From NCBI RefSeq assembly GCF_002980555.1, contig NZ_PVBT01000009.1:62001-126000 (forward strand): a DNA stretch of 64,000 bases. The letters run 5' to 3'. A model generated the notes under the pieces. It made no database searches and was not told where the DNA came from. It saw only the letters and a program-made list of their open reading frames with translations. The position numbers were made by a program, and so were the translations under genes. Below are positions 8,250 through 16,900 of the stretch, one piece after another. The stretch is from Phyllobacterium myrsinacearum (lineage in GTDB: Bacteria; Pseudomonadota; Alphaproteobacteria; Rhizobiales; Rhizobiaceae). Each line of letters opens with the position of its first letter. Position 1 is the first letter of the stretch.

Positions 8250-9170
8250 ATGTCCAGCTCGTTCGCTGAAACCCGCGCGCACGCCGCCAGCTTACCCGCT
8301 ATTGTCTCCATCTCTCCCATTATCTTGCCGTCCCCGGGACGAGGCATTGATCTGCACCTTCGGGTTTCCTTACCGATCGCAGGCGCCGCGCTGCCCTTCG
8401 TCGTCTTCTCGCACGGCAATGGCCAGTCATTTCACGCCTATGGCCCCCTCGCTGATTATTGGGCAGCACATGGCTTCGCCGTGATCCAGCCAACACACCT
8501 GGATTCGCGGATGCTCGACCTTACCCCGGACGATCCTCGTCGCGCCCAATTCTGGCGCTTCCGTGAGGAAGACCTCGCCGCCGTTCTCGACGGGCTCGAT
8601 CGCATCGAGAACGAAGTATTGATGATCCGGGGGCGGCTCGATCACTCGCGCATCACGGTTGCTGGCCATTCGCGGGGCGCGCAGACCGCCAGTACCCTGC
8701 TAGGCGCCACCCATCCCGATCCCGACGGCGGATCGGTAGTCAATGGGAAGGACAATCGCGTGAAGACGGGCGTGCTGCTGGCGACGCCAGGCCGAGGCAA
8801 TGACCTGACCGAATATGCAGCTCGTACCTACCCATTCATGTATCCAGATTTCTCGACCATGACGGCACCGACCCTGATCATCGTCGGCGATCGTGGTGTG
8901 GGCAGGCTTTCGACACGTGGCGCTGAATGGTGGCGTGATGCCTACGATTTGAGCCCCTCACCCAAGGCATTGTTTACGGCCTTTGGCGGAGAGCATGCTC
9001 TTGGCGGCATCCCTGGTTACGAGGCGCTCGAGACGACAGACGAACGGCCCCAGCGGGTCGCCGCGATCCAGCCCCTTTCAACCACCTTCCTCCGCAGCGC
9101 GCTATCCCGGCGATCGCGCATTTTCGGATACGGTCTCGGCGCTGGCAGCCGATGCTACGCCGGAAGGTAG
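8250..9170 (+). CDS. Alpha/beta hydrolase (chlorophyllase/dienelactone-hydrolase-like), C-terminus frameshifted
   Basis: 306 residues as read. The hydrolase core is seen in FVVFSHGNGQSFHAYGPLADYWA, nucleophile elbow AGHSRGAQTAS, acid strand LIIVGDRG and histidine FGGEHALGGI. All catalytic elements lie before residue ~260. The last ~20 residues (SRRSRIFGYGLGAGSRCYAGR) do not look native. From about 9104 the +1 frame reads YPGDRAFSDTVSALAADAT and then ends in VETK, with a stop at 9186; this is the expected family tail. One base therefore seems lost near 9104 (mutation or sequencing error), and the enzyme may still work. It is divergent from the TetR gene and upstream of an SDR gene. Confidence 0.8.
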   Translation: MSSSFAETRAHAASLPAIVSISPIILPSPGRGIDLHLRVSLPIAGAALPFVVFSHGNGQSFHAYGPLADYWAAHGFAVIQPTHLDSRMLDLTPDDPRRAQFWRFREEDLAAVLDGLDRIENEVLMIRGRLDHSRITVAGHSRGAQTASTLLGATHPDPDGGSVVNGKDNRVKTGVLLATPGRGNDLTEYAARTYPFMYPDFSTMTAPTLIIVGDRGVGRLSTRGAEWWRDAYDLSPSPKALFTAFGGEHALGGIPGYEALETTDERPQRVAAIQPLSTTFLRSALSRRSRIFGYGLGAGSRCYAGR

Positions 9171-9276
9171 CGTCGAGACGAAGTAGGCCGCCGGCGCGCC
9201 TTTTCCGGCTCCCTCGTAACGCGCGTCCAGCCCTTCCGCGGTCACGCTATATCATCACCACAAACAGGAGTTTCAC

Positions 9277-10026
9277 ATGAACACAATCCTTATCACCGGC
9301 AGCTCGTCCGGCTTCGGGCTTGAGACTGCCCGCTATTTCCTCGATCGCGACTGGACCGTCATTGCCACGATGCGCAAGCCTCGTAAGGACGTACTTCCTG
9401 CATCCGAACGTCTGCGCATCGTTGCGCTCGATGTGACCGAGGCTGCCAGTATCAGCCGCGCCTTGAACGAGGCTGGACCAATCGACGCCCTCGTCAACAA
9501 TGCCGGAGCCGGTCTCATGGGCGCGCTGGAAGGCGTGTCGATGGAAGCAATGCGCCAGCTTTTCGAGCTGAACACCTTCGGCACCATGGCGATGACGCAA
9601 GCCGCACTGCCCGGCTTCCGCAAGCAGGGATCGGGCGTGATTGTCAATGTGTCGTCCGCCGTGACTCTCAAACCATTGCCGCTGCTATCAGCCTACACGG
9701 CCAGCAAGGCGGCGGTGGAGACATTCAGCGAAAACCTCGCCTTGGAGGTGGAGCTGTTCGGGGTACGCGTGCGGCTCGTCATTCCCGGTCGGGCGCCGAA
9801 AACTTCCTTTAGCGCGACCGCCCGCGATCGCTCGCAGAACGGCATACCCGAAGCCTATGCCAGCTGGGCGAAACAGGTGTTCTCCGCAACACCGCCGCAG
9901 CCGGCCGAAATCACCACTGCGGACGACGTGGCAAAAGCGGTCTGGCAGGCAGTAACCGATGCCTCTTCGCCGTTTCGCATCCTCGCCGGCGCGGATGCCG
10001 TAAAGCTTGCCGCACAGGTCGCATAA
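9277..10026 (+). CDS. SDR family NAD(P)-dependent oxidoreductase
   Basis: 249 residues with the classical short-chain dehydrogenase plan: cofactor motif ITGSSSGFGLE (TGxxxGxG), NNAG at about residue 72, catalytic serine in VNVSSAVTL and YTASK (YxxxK) at about residue 144. CAGGAG lies 6-7 bp upstream of the ATG. It probably reduces or oxidises a small carbonyl/alcohol, and the substrate is unknown. It follows the hydrolase on the same strand by about 100 bp and is plausibly under the same TetR control. Confidence 0.9.
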   Translation: MNTILITGSSSGFGLETARYFLDRDWTVIATMRKPRKDVLPASERLRIVALDVTEAASISRALNEAGPIDALVNNAGAGLMGALEGVSMEAMRQLFELNTFGTMAMTQAALPGFRKQGSGVIVNVSSAVTLKPLPLLSAYTASKAAVETFSENLALEVELFGVRVRLVIPGRAPKTSFSATARDRSQNGIPEAYASWAKQVFSATPPQPAEITTADDVAKAVWQAVTDASSPFRILAGADAVKLAAQVA

Positions 10027-10093
10027 CGGCTCACTTCTGCCCCTTCACCGGCCGGAAGAGTCGAATGAGCCGATGCGCTCCGTCACCCCAATT

Positions 10094-10225
10094 TCACTCG
10101 CCCCTATGAGACACTGAGCGATGACGAGTGGCCGGGTTCCGCGATAGGCCCGTCCGACGGCATATCTCCCGGATCGATAGATCATCCCGAAAATGCCAGC
10201 GTCGGATTACGCTCAGGAACGCCAT
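10094..10225 (-). pseudogene. IS21-type transposase (istA) N-terminal remnant
   Basis: About 29 residues, MAFLSVIRRWHFRDDLSIRE then ICRRTGLSRN, reproduce the helix-turn-helix start of IS21-family IstA transposases. After this the frame degenerates (PATRHRSVSHRGE, stop), and no DDE domain or istB follows. It marks a past IS21 insertion that was largely deleted. Confidence 0.65.
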
Positions 10226-10288
10226 GTCGATCACTCCAGTGCCCCCGCTGAAACCACAGGGGACGATTGAAACAAGGGGCAATTCACA

Positions 10289-11131
10289 GTGATATTTTCC
10301 CGCAATCCAGGATCAGCTCTCAGTGCAAATCAACAGCCGTCGTTTAGTCACCAGCTGCCCCCAACTTTATACGGCCCCGGTTTGCTCCGTTCGCTCCCAA
10401 TATCGCAACGTCTCATTGTTTTCGACCATCAGATTAATGCGGTGCAAAACAGGAACGTCTCCATGTCCAGCCGACAGGTAGATGGATGAGTGACGATTCA
10501 TGAGGACGCAGCACCGCTCAATGCTGCGGTATTTCGCCCAAGCGGCCGTAGGGCAATGGAGAGTGCTGTCAGCTTCATGATAGAAATAAAGGCGACCAAC
10601 AGAGACCTCGAACGCGGATTTCTTGCGTATAAGAGCAAACGCGCGCTTCGGACAGCACGTGTAGAATTTCAATCACGTGAGATTGGACAATATATATCAT
10701 CCGGCAGGTGTTCATGTACAGCTGCAAAAAGTATTCATGCATGCGAAAACGCCTGCGGACTGGTATGATGCTTAGCTTGGCTCTATGGCCCTGCAAGCCA
10801 AGAAATGCTGCGCGGGTGGGCTCTCTCAAACGTTTGATGCACATTCGTCATTGGCGATGAACCGTTAGCCGCTTGGAAATCGGAAAAGAGATAGGTTACA
10901 ATCAAACTCGGAGTTATCGTGATTGCGAGTTTACAGATATTGTGCGCAAGGGGGAGGACTGGTGGTTTGACCCGATGAATGTGACCGGGCTTGGCAAAGT
11001 ATGCTCAGTATTTCTTGCCCGGCTTTCACGCGGTTAAGCTCGCCGACTGCGCGTTTATTCAATACGCTGAAAGATTGCCTCGAAGACGACGCGGGCGTTG
11101 GTAAAGTCAAATTGCAGTCCCACGACCAAAG
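10289..11131. other. Intergenic stretch without a supported gene
   Basis: About 840 bp between the IS21 remnant and the LysR gene. It is more AT-rich than its surroundings in places. Frames up to ~100 codons exist on both strands, but none shows a family, a ribosome-binding site or consistent codon use. A frame at 10861-11036 reads GEDWWFDPMNVTGLGKV but lacks a good start and is not recognisable. Probably debris of mobile DNA. Confidence 0.4.
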
Positions 11132-12031
11132 TTATAAAATTCGCCGTTTCAGGACTTCATCGAGCCAGTCCGCGAAGACCTGTAGACGCCGTGAAAGATG
11201 TTGGCGGTGCGGATAGAGTAGGGTCATCGCCATCGGCGCAGCGCGATGACCGGGCATCACCTCAATAAGTTCACCTGCGTCGAGATGATGTTTTACATCA
11301 TAGGCCGGGATCTGAATGAGGCCAAGGCCCGCAAGACAACAAGCGATGTAAGCTTCGGCGCTGTTGGCGGTGACCCTCCCCTTGATCGGCATGGTTCGGA
11401 TTTCGCCCTTCTCAACCCACTCCCAATCTTCAACGCGTCCGTTTGCCGGCGAGGCGTAGTTCACGGCATGGTGGCCGGCGAGATCAGCAGGTCGATCCGG
11501 TGTGCCATGATTGGCGAGATAGCCAGGGCTCGCAACGTTGATCAGCGGCAAGTCGCCGATCTTGCGGGCAACCAGACCGGAATCGCTCAACGGACCGACA
11601 CGCAGAACGCAGTCGACGCTTTCCTCGACAAGGTTCACTGCCCGGTCCGTGACCCGCAACTCAAGATCAAGCTCAGGGTAAAGGGCCAGGAACTCCGGCA
11701 GCGCCGGGGCGATGATTAGACGCCCTATCCGGCCCGGGACATCAACCCTGAGATACCCGGCCGGCCCAACCGATGTGTGCCGGAACAGCCCCTCGGTCTC
11801 TTCCACATCAGCAATCAAGCGCAGGCAACGCTCGTAGAAGGCAATTCCATCCTGCGTCGGCGTTACCTTACGCGTCGTGCGATGAAGGAGCCGTGCACCT
11901 ACCCGGCTCTCAAGTTCAATAATGGCTGCCGAAACCGACGAACGCGGCAGAGCCATCGTGTTGGCAGCGCGTGTGAAACTGGCGCACTCAATGACGCGGG
12001 TGAAGACACGAAAAAGATCGATGCGGTCCAA
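11132..12031 (-). CDS. LysR family transcriptional regulator
   Basis: 299 residues, standard length. The winged helix-turn-helix covers residues 1-60 (MDRIDLFRVFTRVIECASFT and LPRSSVSAAIIELESRVGAR). It is followed by a periplasmic-binding-protein-like effector domain (GYLRVDVPGRIGRLIIAPAL at ~93-112; LTLLYPHRQHLSRRLQVFAD at ~268-287). It diverges from an SDR gene with a 145-bp intergenic region, the usual arrangement for LysR activation of the neighbour with autorepression (inference). The coinducer is unknown. Confidence 0.9.
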   Translation of the reverse strand: MDRIDLFRVFTRVIECASFTRAANTMALPRSSVSAAIIELESRVGARLLHRTTRKVTPTQDGIAFYERCLRLIADVEETEGLFRHTSVGPAGYLRVDVPGRIGRLIIAPALPEFLALYPELDLELRVTDRAVNLVEESVDCVLRVGPLSDSGLVARKIGDLPLINVASPGYLANHGTPDRPADLAGHHAVNYASPANGRVEDWEWVEKGEIRTMPIKGRVTANSAEAYIACCLAGLGLIQIPAYDVKHHLDAGELIEVMPGHRAAPMAMTLLYPHRQHLSRRLQVFADWLDEVLKRRIL

Positions 12032-12176
12032 TGATCCACCTTACGATTGTCCGTTATTTCTGACAGGTGATGTTAGAAACGATGGCTTTATAGGGATTTT
12101 TTAAACGATAACCTGGGGCTTGGAAAGCGGCCGCATGGCTGGGTGTGTGTATCTGAAGATGAGGAGACTTAAATCC

Positions 12177-12950
12177 ATGACGGATCATAGCATTAGGGGT
12201 AAAACAGTTCTCATCGCGGGCGGAGCGAAGAATCTTGGAGGGCTGCTTGCCCGGGATCTGGCCGCCCAGGGTGCCAAGGCTGTGGTGGTGCACTACAATA
12301 CCGGTGCAACCAAGCTGGCCGCCGATGAGACCGTTGCGGCGATCAAGGCTGCCGGGGCGCAAGGGTTTGCCTTCCAGGCCGACCTGACCACGGCTGGGGC
12401 AATGGAGAAGCTGTTTGCCGATACAATTGCTGCGGTGGGCCGTCCCGATATCGCAATCAATACGGTTGGCAAGGTGGTGAAGAAACCGTTTGTCGAGATC
12501 ACCGAGGCTGAATACGACGAGGCGACCGCCGTCAACTCGAAATCGGCCTTCTTCTTTCTCAAGGAAGCCGGCAAGCATGTGAGCGACAACGGCAAGATCT
12601 GTACTTTAGTGACGTCGCTGCTCGGTGCCTACACGCCGTTCTATGCGGCTTATGCTGGCACCAAGGCGCCGGTCGAGCATTTCACGCGAGCAGCCTCCAA
12701 GGAATTCGGCGAGCGCGGCATCTCGGTAACCGCCATTGGTCCCGGCCCGATGGACACGCCCTTCTTCTATCCCGCCGAGGGCAAGGATGCGCAGGAATAT
12801 CATAAAACCGCTGCGGCGCTGTCGCCGTTCTCCAAGACCGGATTGACCGATATCGAGGATATTGTCCCCTTTATCCGCTTCCTCGTCTCGGACGGCTGGT
12901 GGATGACCGGCCAGACCATCCTTGTCAATGGTGGTTATACGACGAAGTAA
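12177..12950 (+). CDS. SDR family oxidoreductase
   Basis: 257 residues from the ATG at 12177, preferred over an upstream in-frame codon because GAGGAG lies 10 bp before it and the protein then starts MTDHSIRGKTVLIAGGAKNL. Cofactor region AGGAKNLGG, catalytic YAGTK (YxxxK) at about residue 158, and the C-terminal GQTILVNGGY seen in reductases of the FabG-like group. The usual NNAG is NTVG. Divergent from the LysR gene, its likely regulator. Substrate unknown. Confidence 0.88.
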   Translation: MTDHSIRGKTVLIAGGAKNLGGLLARDLAAQGAKAVVVHYNTGATKLAADETVAAIKAAGAQGFAFQADLTTAGAMEKLFADTIAAVGRPDIAINTVGKVVKKPFVEITEAEYDEATAVNSKSAFFFLKEAGKHVSDNGKICTLVTSLLGAYTPFYAAYAGTKAPVEHFTRAASKEFGERGISVTAIGPGPMDTPFFYPAEGKDAQEYHKTAAALSPFSKTGLTDIEDIVPFIRFLVSDGWWMTGQTILVNGGYTTK

Positions 12951-12959
12951 TCTTGGAAT

Positions 12960-12984
12960 GGGGCCGGGCGATTAGCCCGGCCCC
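12960..12984 (+). terminator. GC-rich hairpin after the SDR gene
   Basis: A perfect inverted repeat GGGGCCGGGC / GCCCGGCCCC with a 5-base loop starts 9 bp after the SDR stop. No T-tract follows, so it could be a Rho-assisted or mRNA-stabilising hairpin instead of a classical intrinsic terminator. Confidence 0.6.
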
Positions 12985-12999
12985 ATCCGCTCCTCAACG

Positions 13000-13403
13000 G
13001 GCTCTGTTGGAAAAAATTCGGTGATGCGAAAGAGTGCGGAAGATTTTCAGCGAGACTTTTGATGAGCGATTTCAAGTGGCGCCATTTTGAAGGTAAGATC
13101 ATTCTTTGGGCAGTGCGGTGGTATTGCCGCTATGGCATTAGCTACCGTGAACTTGAACAGATGATGGGTGAACGGGGTGTGCCTGTGGATCATTCCACGA
13201 TTTATCGATGGGTGCAGAAATACGCCCCGGAGATTGAAAAGCGGCTGCGTTGGCACTGGCGCAGGCCACAATCAACAAGCTGGCGCGTTGACGAAACTTG
13301 TGTAAAGGTTCGTGGCCAATGGACTTACCTGTACCGGGCCATCGACAGCAACGGCGATACGGTTGAGTTCCTGTTCAGCAAAAACCGCGACCTGAAAGCA
13401 GCT
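13000..13403 (+). mobile_element. Truncated IS6-family element (left end with partial transposase)
   Basis: The left end GGCTCTGTTGGAAA at 13000 resembles IS6/IS6100-type terminal repeats. The transposase starts with ATG at 13062 and is homologous for about 114 residues: FKWRHFEGKIILWAVRWYCR, the helix-turn-helix region, WRVDETCVKVRGQW with the first catalytic Asp, and RAIDSNGDTVEF with the second Asp. After RDLKAA the family match stops; the frame runs to 13472 with unrelated sequence. The catalytic Glu and the right terminal repeat are missing, so it cannot transpose alone. It sits directly beside the AT-rich Rhs toxin/immunity end, a typical exchange boundary. Confidence 0.85.
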
Positions 13404-13540
13404 CCGGATTTGCGCGTCACTCTCTTAACAGTCCACAGCTACCGAAACATTTGCGGCAAAATCCTTTTTTGAAAGACCGTTCCCGCCTCTTTTGTAGAAC
13501 CAGAGATTTCGACGTTCAAATCTAGCAGATGCTAAATATT

Positions 13541-13942
13541 CTACAGAAGTTCGCGAGATACGGATTGCTGAATGCGGTTTTCTTCTGGTATCTCGGCGCT
13601 GTATTGAACAATATCCCCAACAAATAGATAATTATTGAAGAAGTTTATTATCTCCTTCGATATGGAAGTTTGGCAAACAATTTCAACAATTTCGTAGTTA
13701 TCCAAAAGCTTTTCTTGGAATGTTAAAACAATTCTTCTGGAAAAAAACTCGATCTTTGAGCACCCGCCATATTGTCTCTCGCTATTATACATGAACTCAG
13801 TCTCATTGAGGTCTTCATCATCTTCCAGATAAGTTCCCGTCGCGACCGAAAACGCAGAATCGTCGGTTATGAAATTGATCGCATTGGTATCAAATTTATC
13901 GTATACAAACTCTATGATTTTGGCATCTAGACGCAAATTCAT
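13541..13942 (-). CDS. Probable immunity protein for the Rhs deaminase toxin (Imm10-like)
   Basis: 133 residues, acidic, encoded by DNA clearly more AT-rich than the flanks. It begins 25 bp after the rhs stop on the same strand, the canonical place for a cognate immunity gene. The middle reads TDDSAFSVATGTYLEDDEDL, then SERQYGGCSKIEFFSRRIVLTF. The YGGxxKIEhxxxxIxLxF pattern resembles the Imm10 family of polymorphic-toxin immunity proteins. A role neutralising the adjacent deaminase is inferred from position and pattern; the family assignment is tentative. Confidence 0.7.
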   Translation of the reverse strand: MNLRLDAKIIEFVYDKFDTNAINFITDDSAFSVATGTYLEDDEDLNETEFMYNSERQYGGCSKIEFFSRRIVLTFQEKLLDNYEIVEIVCQTSISKEIINFFNNYLFVGDIVQYSAEIPEENRIQQSVSRELL

Positions 13943-13967
13943 CAGTTTTTCTCCCTATCGATATACT

Positions 13968-16900
13968 TTAACAACATTGCTTCTGATTGCGTCGTTCGCG
14001 CTTTGCCAACGCCTTTGCTGCTTTTTGAGGGTCGGTTTTCCATTGATGAGCCACGCCGTTTTTATCCACCCAATTATATTCGATGCTAATATTCTTGTTG
14101 ACAGCGGCATCGTTCATGTTCCCTCTACAACCAAAGCATGGCGGCAACCTAGCTTCCGTATATATTACCCGGTCTCCAGGCTGAATCCTTTCATTAAATA
14201 TACTAGCTGATTCCGTATGCGTCATAATTTGCTCGGGCCATGACAACGTACGTCCCGGATTGGTGCCTCCGCTCTTGAGCGCTTCCGTATATCTCAAGTC
14301 GCCCTTGGAATCATAGACGGATATCCTGGCTTCATGTGGATCCAGGCCAAAGGGATCAACAAAAATGGTTGGCCGTTCAACATAACCATGTCGTCTGGTA
14401 CCTCCAGCCAATCCAATTGGATCTGGCGAGATATATTGTCCGGCCAATGGGTCGTAATAGCGAAAATGGTTAAAGTAGAGTCCGGTCTCGGCATCTTCAT
14501 ACTGTCCCTGAAAACGAAAAGGACAAGCCAGAACAGCGACGTCACCCTCCAAGCCGGACTCCATTGCATCCATCGACACCGCCGCATTGCCGGATGTGAG
14601 CGGCGTTTTCAGCGACTTGACTTTACCCCACACATTGTAACTTGCGGCCCATTGCAGTTTGCCGGCTTCGTCGAACATTTCCCGCGGCGTGCCAAGATGG
14701 TCGGTAACGATATAAAGAAGACTGCCGTCTGGATTTTCTTTGGCCAGCGGGCGGAAACTGTCAGGCTCAAAGTGCCAGCCTATGGCGCCATCCCAGTCAA
14801 CAGTGCCATCAAGCCGGAATGGGGCTTGTTCAGCCAACACATTGCCATCCCAGAAATAATGCACCCCGATTATCGGCGGCCGCGCTTCTTGAACGCGCAA
14901 GCCTCTCAGTTTTGCTTCTTCCAGGTAATAGGATTCACGATCTGCATCGGAAGCAGTTCGGATGACATCGGGGAAAAGCCTGGCATAATGCTGCTTCTCT
15001 GCCTCAGTGAATGTTCGCACTTTCCACAACCGCCGTCCAAACGGATCGTAGGCATAGACCCAGGTTTCACCCTCGGGCGTCACGCATGAAATCATGCGAT
15101 CCTTGGCGTCCCAGCCATAGGCCCAGGCTTTTGGGCGAAAGCCAGCGCGCTCAACACGCCGTTTGACAACGCGCCCGCGCTCATCATGAGTCAGAAATAT
15201 CTTTTCGTTTTGCGGTCCGCGCGATACTTTGATCCGTCCGCCCGGGGTGGAAAGCACGGTTGAAAAGCCATCTTCCGGACGCCGGGTCGAACGCCCGAAA
15301 CGCGAACCGAAACCCGACGCGACACCGACAATGTTAAGCGCCGCGTCATACTGAAATCGCTCTGTGGTTAGTGTGCGGCTTCCGTCTTGATCCGAACTCG
15401 ATAGCTCATCAGTGCGGGCTGCCGTGACCTGACCGTTGCCGTCGTAATCATAGACGGTCGCGCCAAACAATTGATCATGGATGGCCAGTGGCGCGAATAC
15501 TTTGTTCCATTGATATGAACGCTCCGTCACCGGAGCGACATGCCTTGGATCAACAGCCCCAGTGGCCCGCGTACCAGCGATCCCGCCCCCCCCGTTGATG
15601 GCACGTCCTGCGGATTGCAGCAATAATTGCCCGGCCAGATCATAGCTCTGCACCAAACGAAAACCCGCAGCGCTCTCGCGCCGCGTTTCCTGACCCAGGC
15701 GGTCACGGGAAAAGGCAAGAGGTGCATGGTCAGCAATAACAAGACTCTTGATAGCACCCAGCGGGTCGTAGATCGACTTTACAAGCCTTTCGCCAATGGC
15801 GCGTTCAACCCGGTTGCCGCAACAATCATAAACATTCCCGGCCCGGCGTCCGTTCGCAGTTTCTGCGACAATTGCCCCAAGCTTATCACGTTCAAATTCG
15901 ATGAGAGCCGACGCATTTTCTGCCCTGACAACCAAGCCGCGGCCATCATACCAATAGCGGGTGATATCTTGCGGTGCCGTTGAATCCGGTGCAAAGGCCT
16001 CTTCGCGCGTCAAAGCACCCGTTTTGTCGTAAGAAAATTTTAAGTGCGCACCATCGGCGTATCGTGTCTCAACAAAGCGATCTGCCGCGTCGTAGACATG
16101 GCTGATCGTCAGTCCGTCAAAATCTGTTTCGCTGACAACGCGACCGGCAGCATCACGTTGGAATGTCCAGTGCAATCCGTTCTGGTTCTCAACATTGATG
16201 AGTTTGCCGAAGTGATCATATTTGAAGCGCAGCAATCCACCCTTGGGATCCTCCAGTTCCTGCAGCAAATCAAATTCACCGAAACGATAGGTTGTGGTAC
16301 GCCCCTCACCGTCGGTCGCTCGGACCACGGCTTGATCCGCATCGAAAGAGCGGGACGTAACCACGCCATCAGGTCTGGCGGTGGTAACGGCTTCCCAGAA
16401 ATCGCCACCCCTCTGATCGGCGTAGGCAAAAAGGGTAGCACCGCCGGCGGGATCGACGATGGACGTGACGCGCCCAAATGCGTCGCGCTCGAAGACTGTT
16501 TTCTCGCCGGAAAAGCTGCGAACACCGATCAAGCGGTGATATTCGTCGTAATCCCGCTGCTCGATCAGACCGTCGTGCCGCATAATGCCGGTCGGTTGAC
16601 CGGCGGCGTCGTTGACAATATCGGTCCGGAATCCCAGAGGATTCTGCGTCGAAACCAGATTGCCCTTGTCATCATGCTCATAAAGCCAGCGATTGCTTTC
16701 GGCGTCGAACATGATCTGAAGATCACCGTCACTGCTCCAATAATAGAGCGTCTCTCGTCCCTCGGCGTCGGTAATTGCCGCGACATTGCCGTTGTCATCG
16801 TAGCGGTAAGAGGTCCGGTTGCCTTCAGCATCAATTTCGGCTGTTTTTTCCCCGTTTGGACCATATTCGAAATAACGTGTATGTCCAAGCCCATCCGTTT

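Noticed and set aside
10873-11036. Small plus-strand frame reading GEDWWFDPMNVTGLGKV
   Set aside because: Only a TTG start without a ribosome-binding site, no family, and it lies in debris-like DNA; not strong enough to call.
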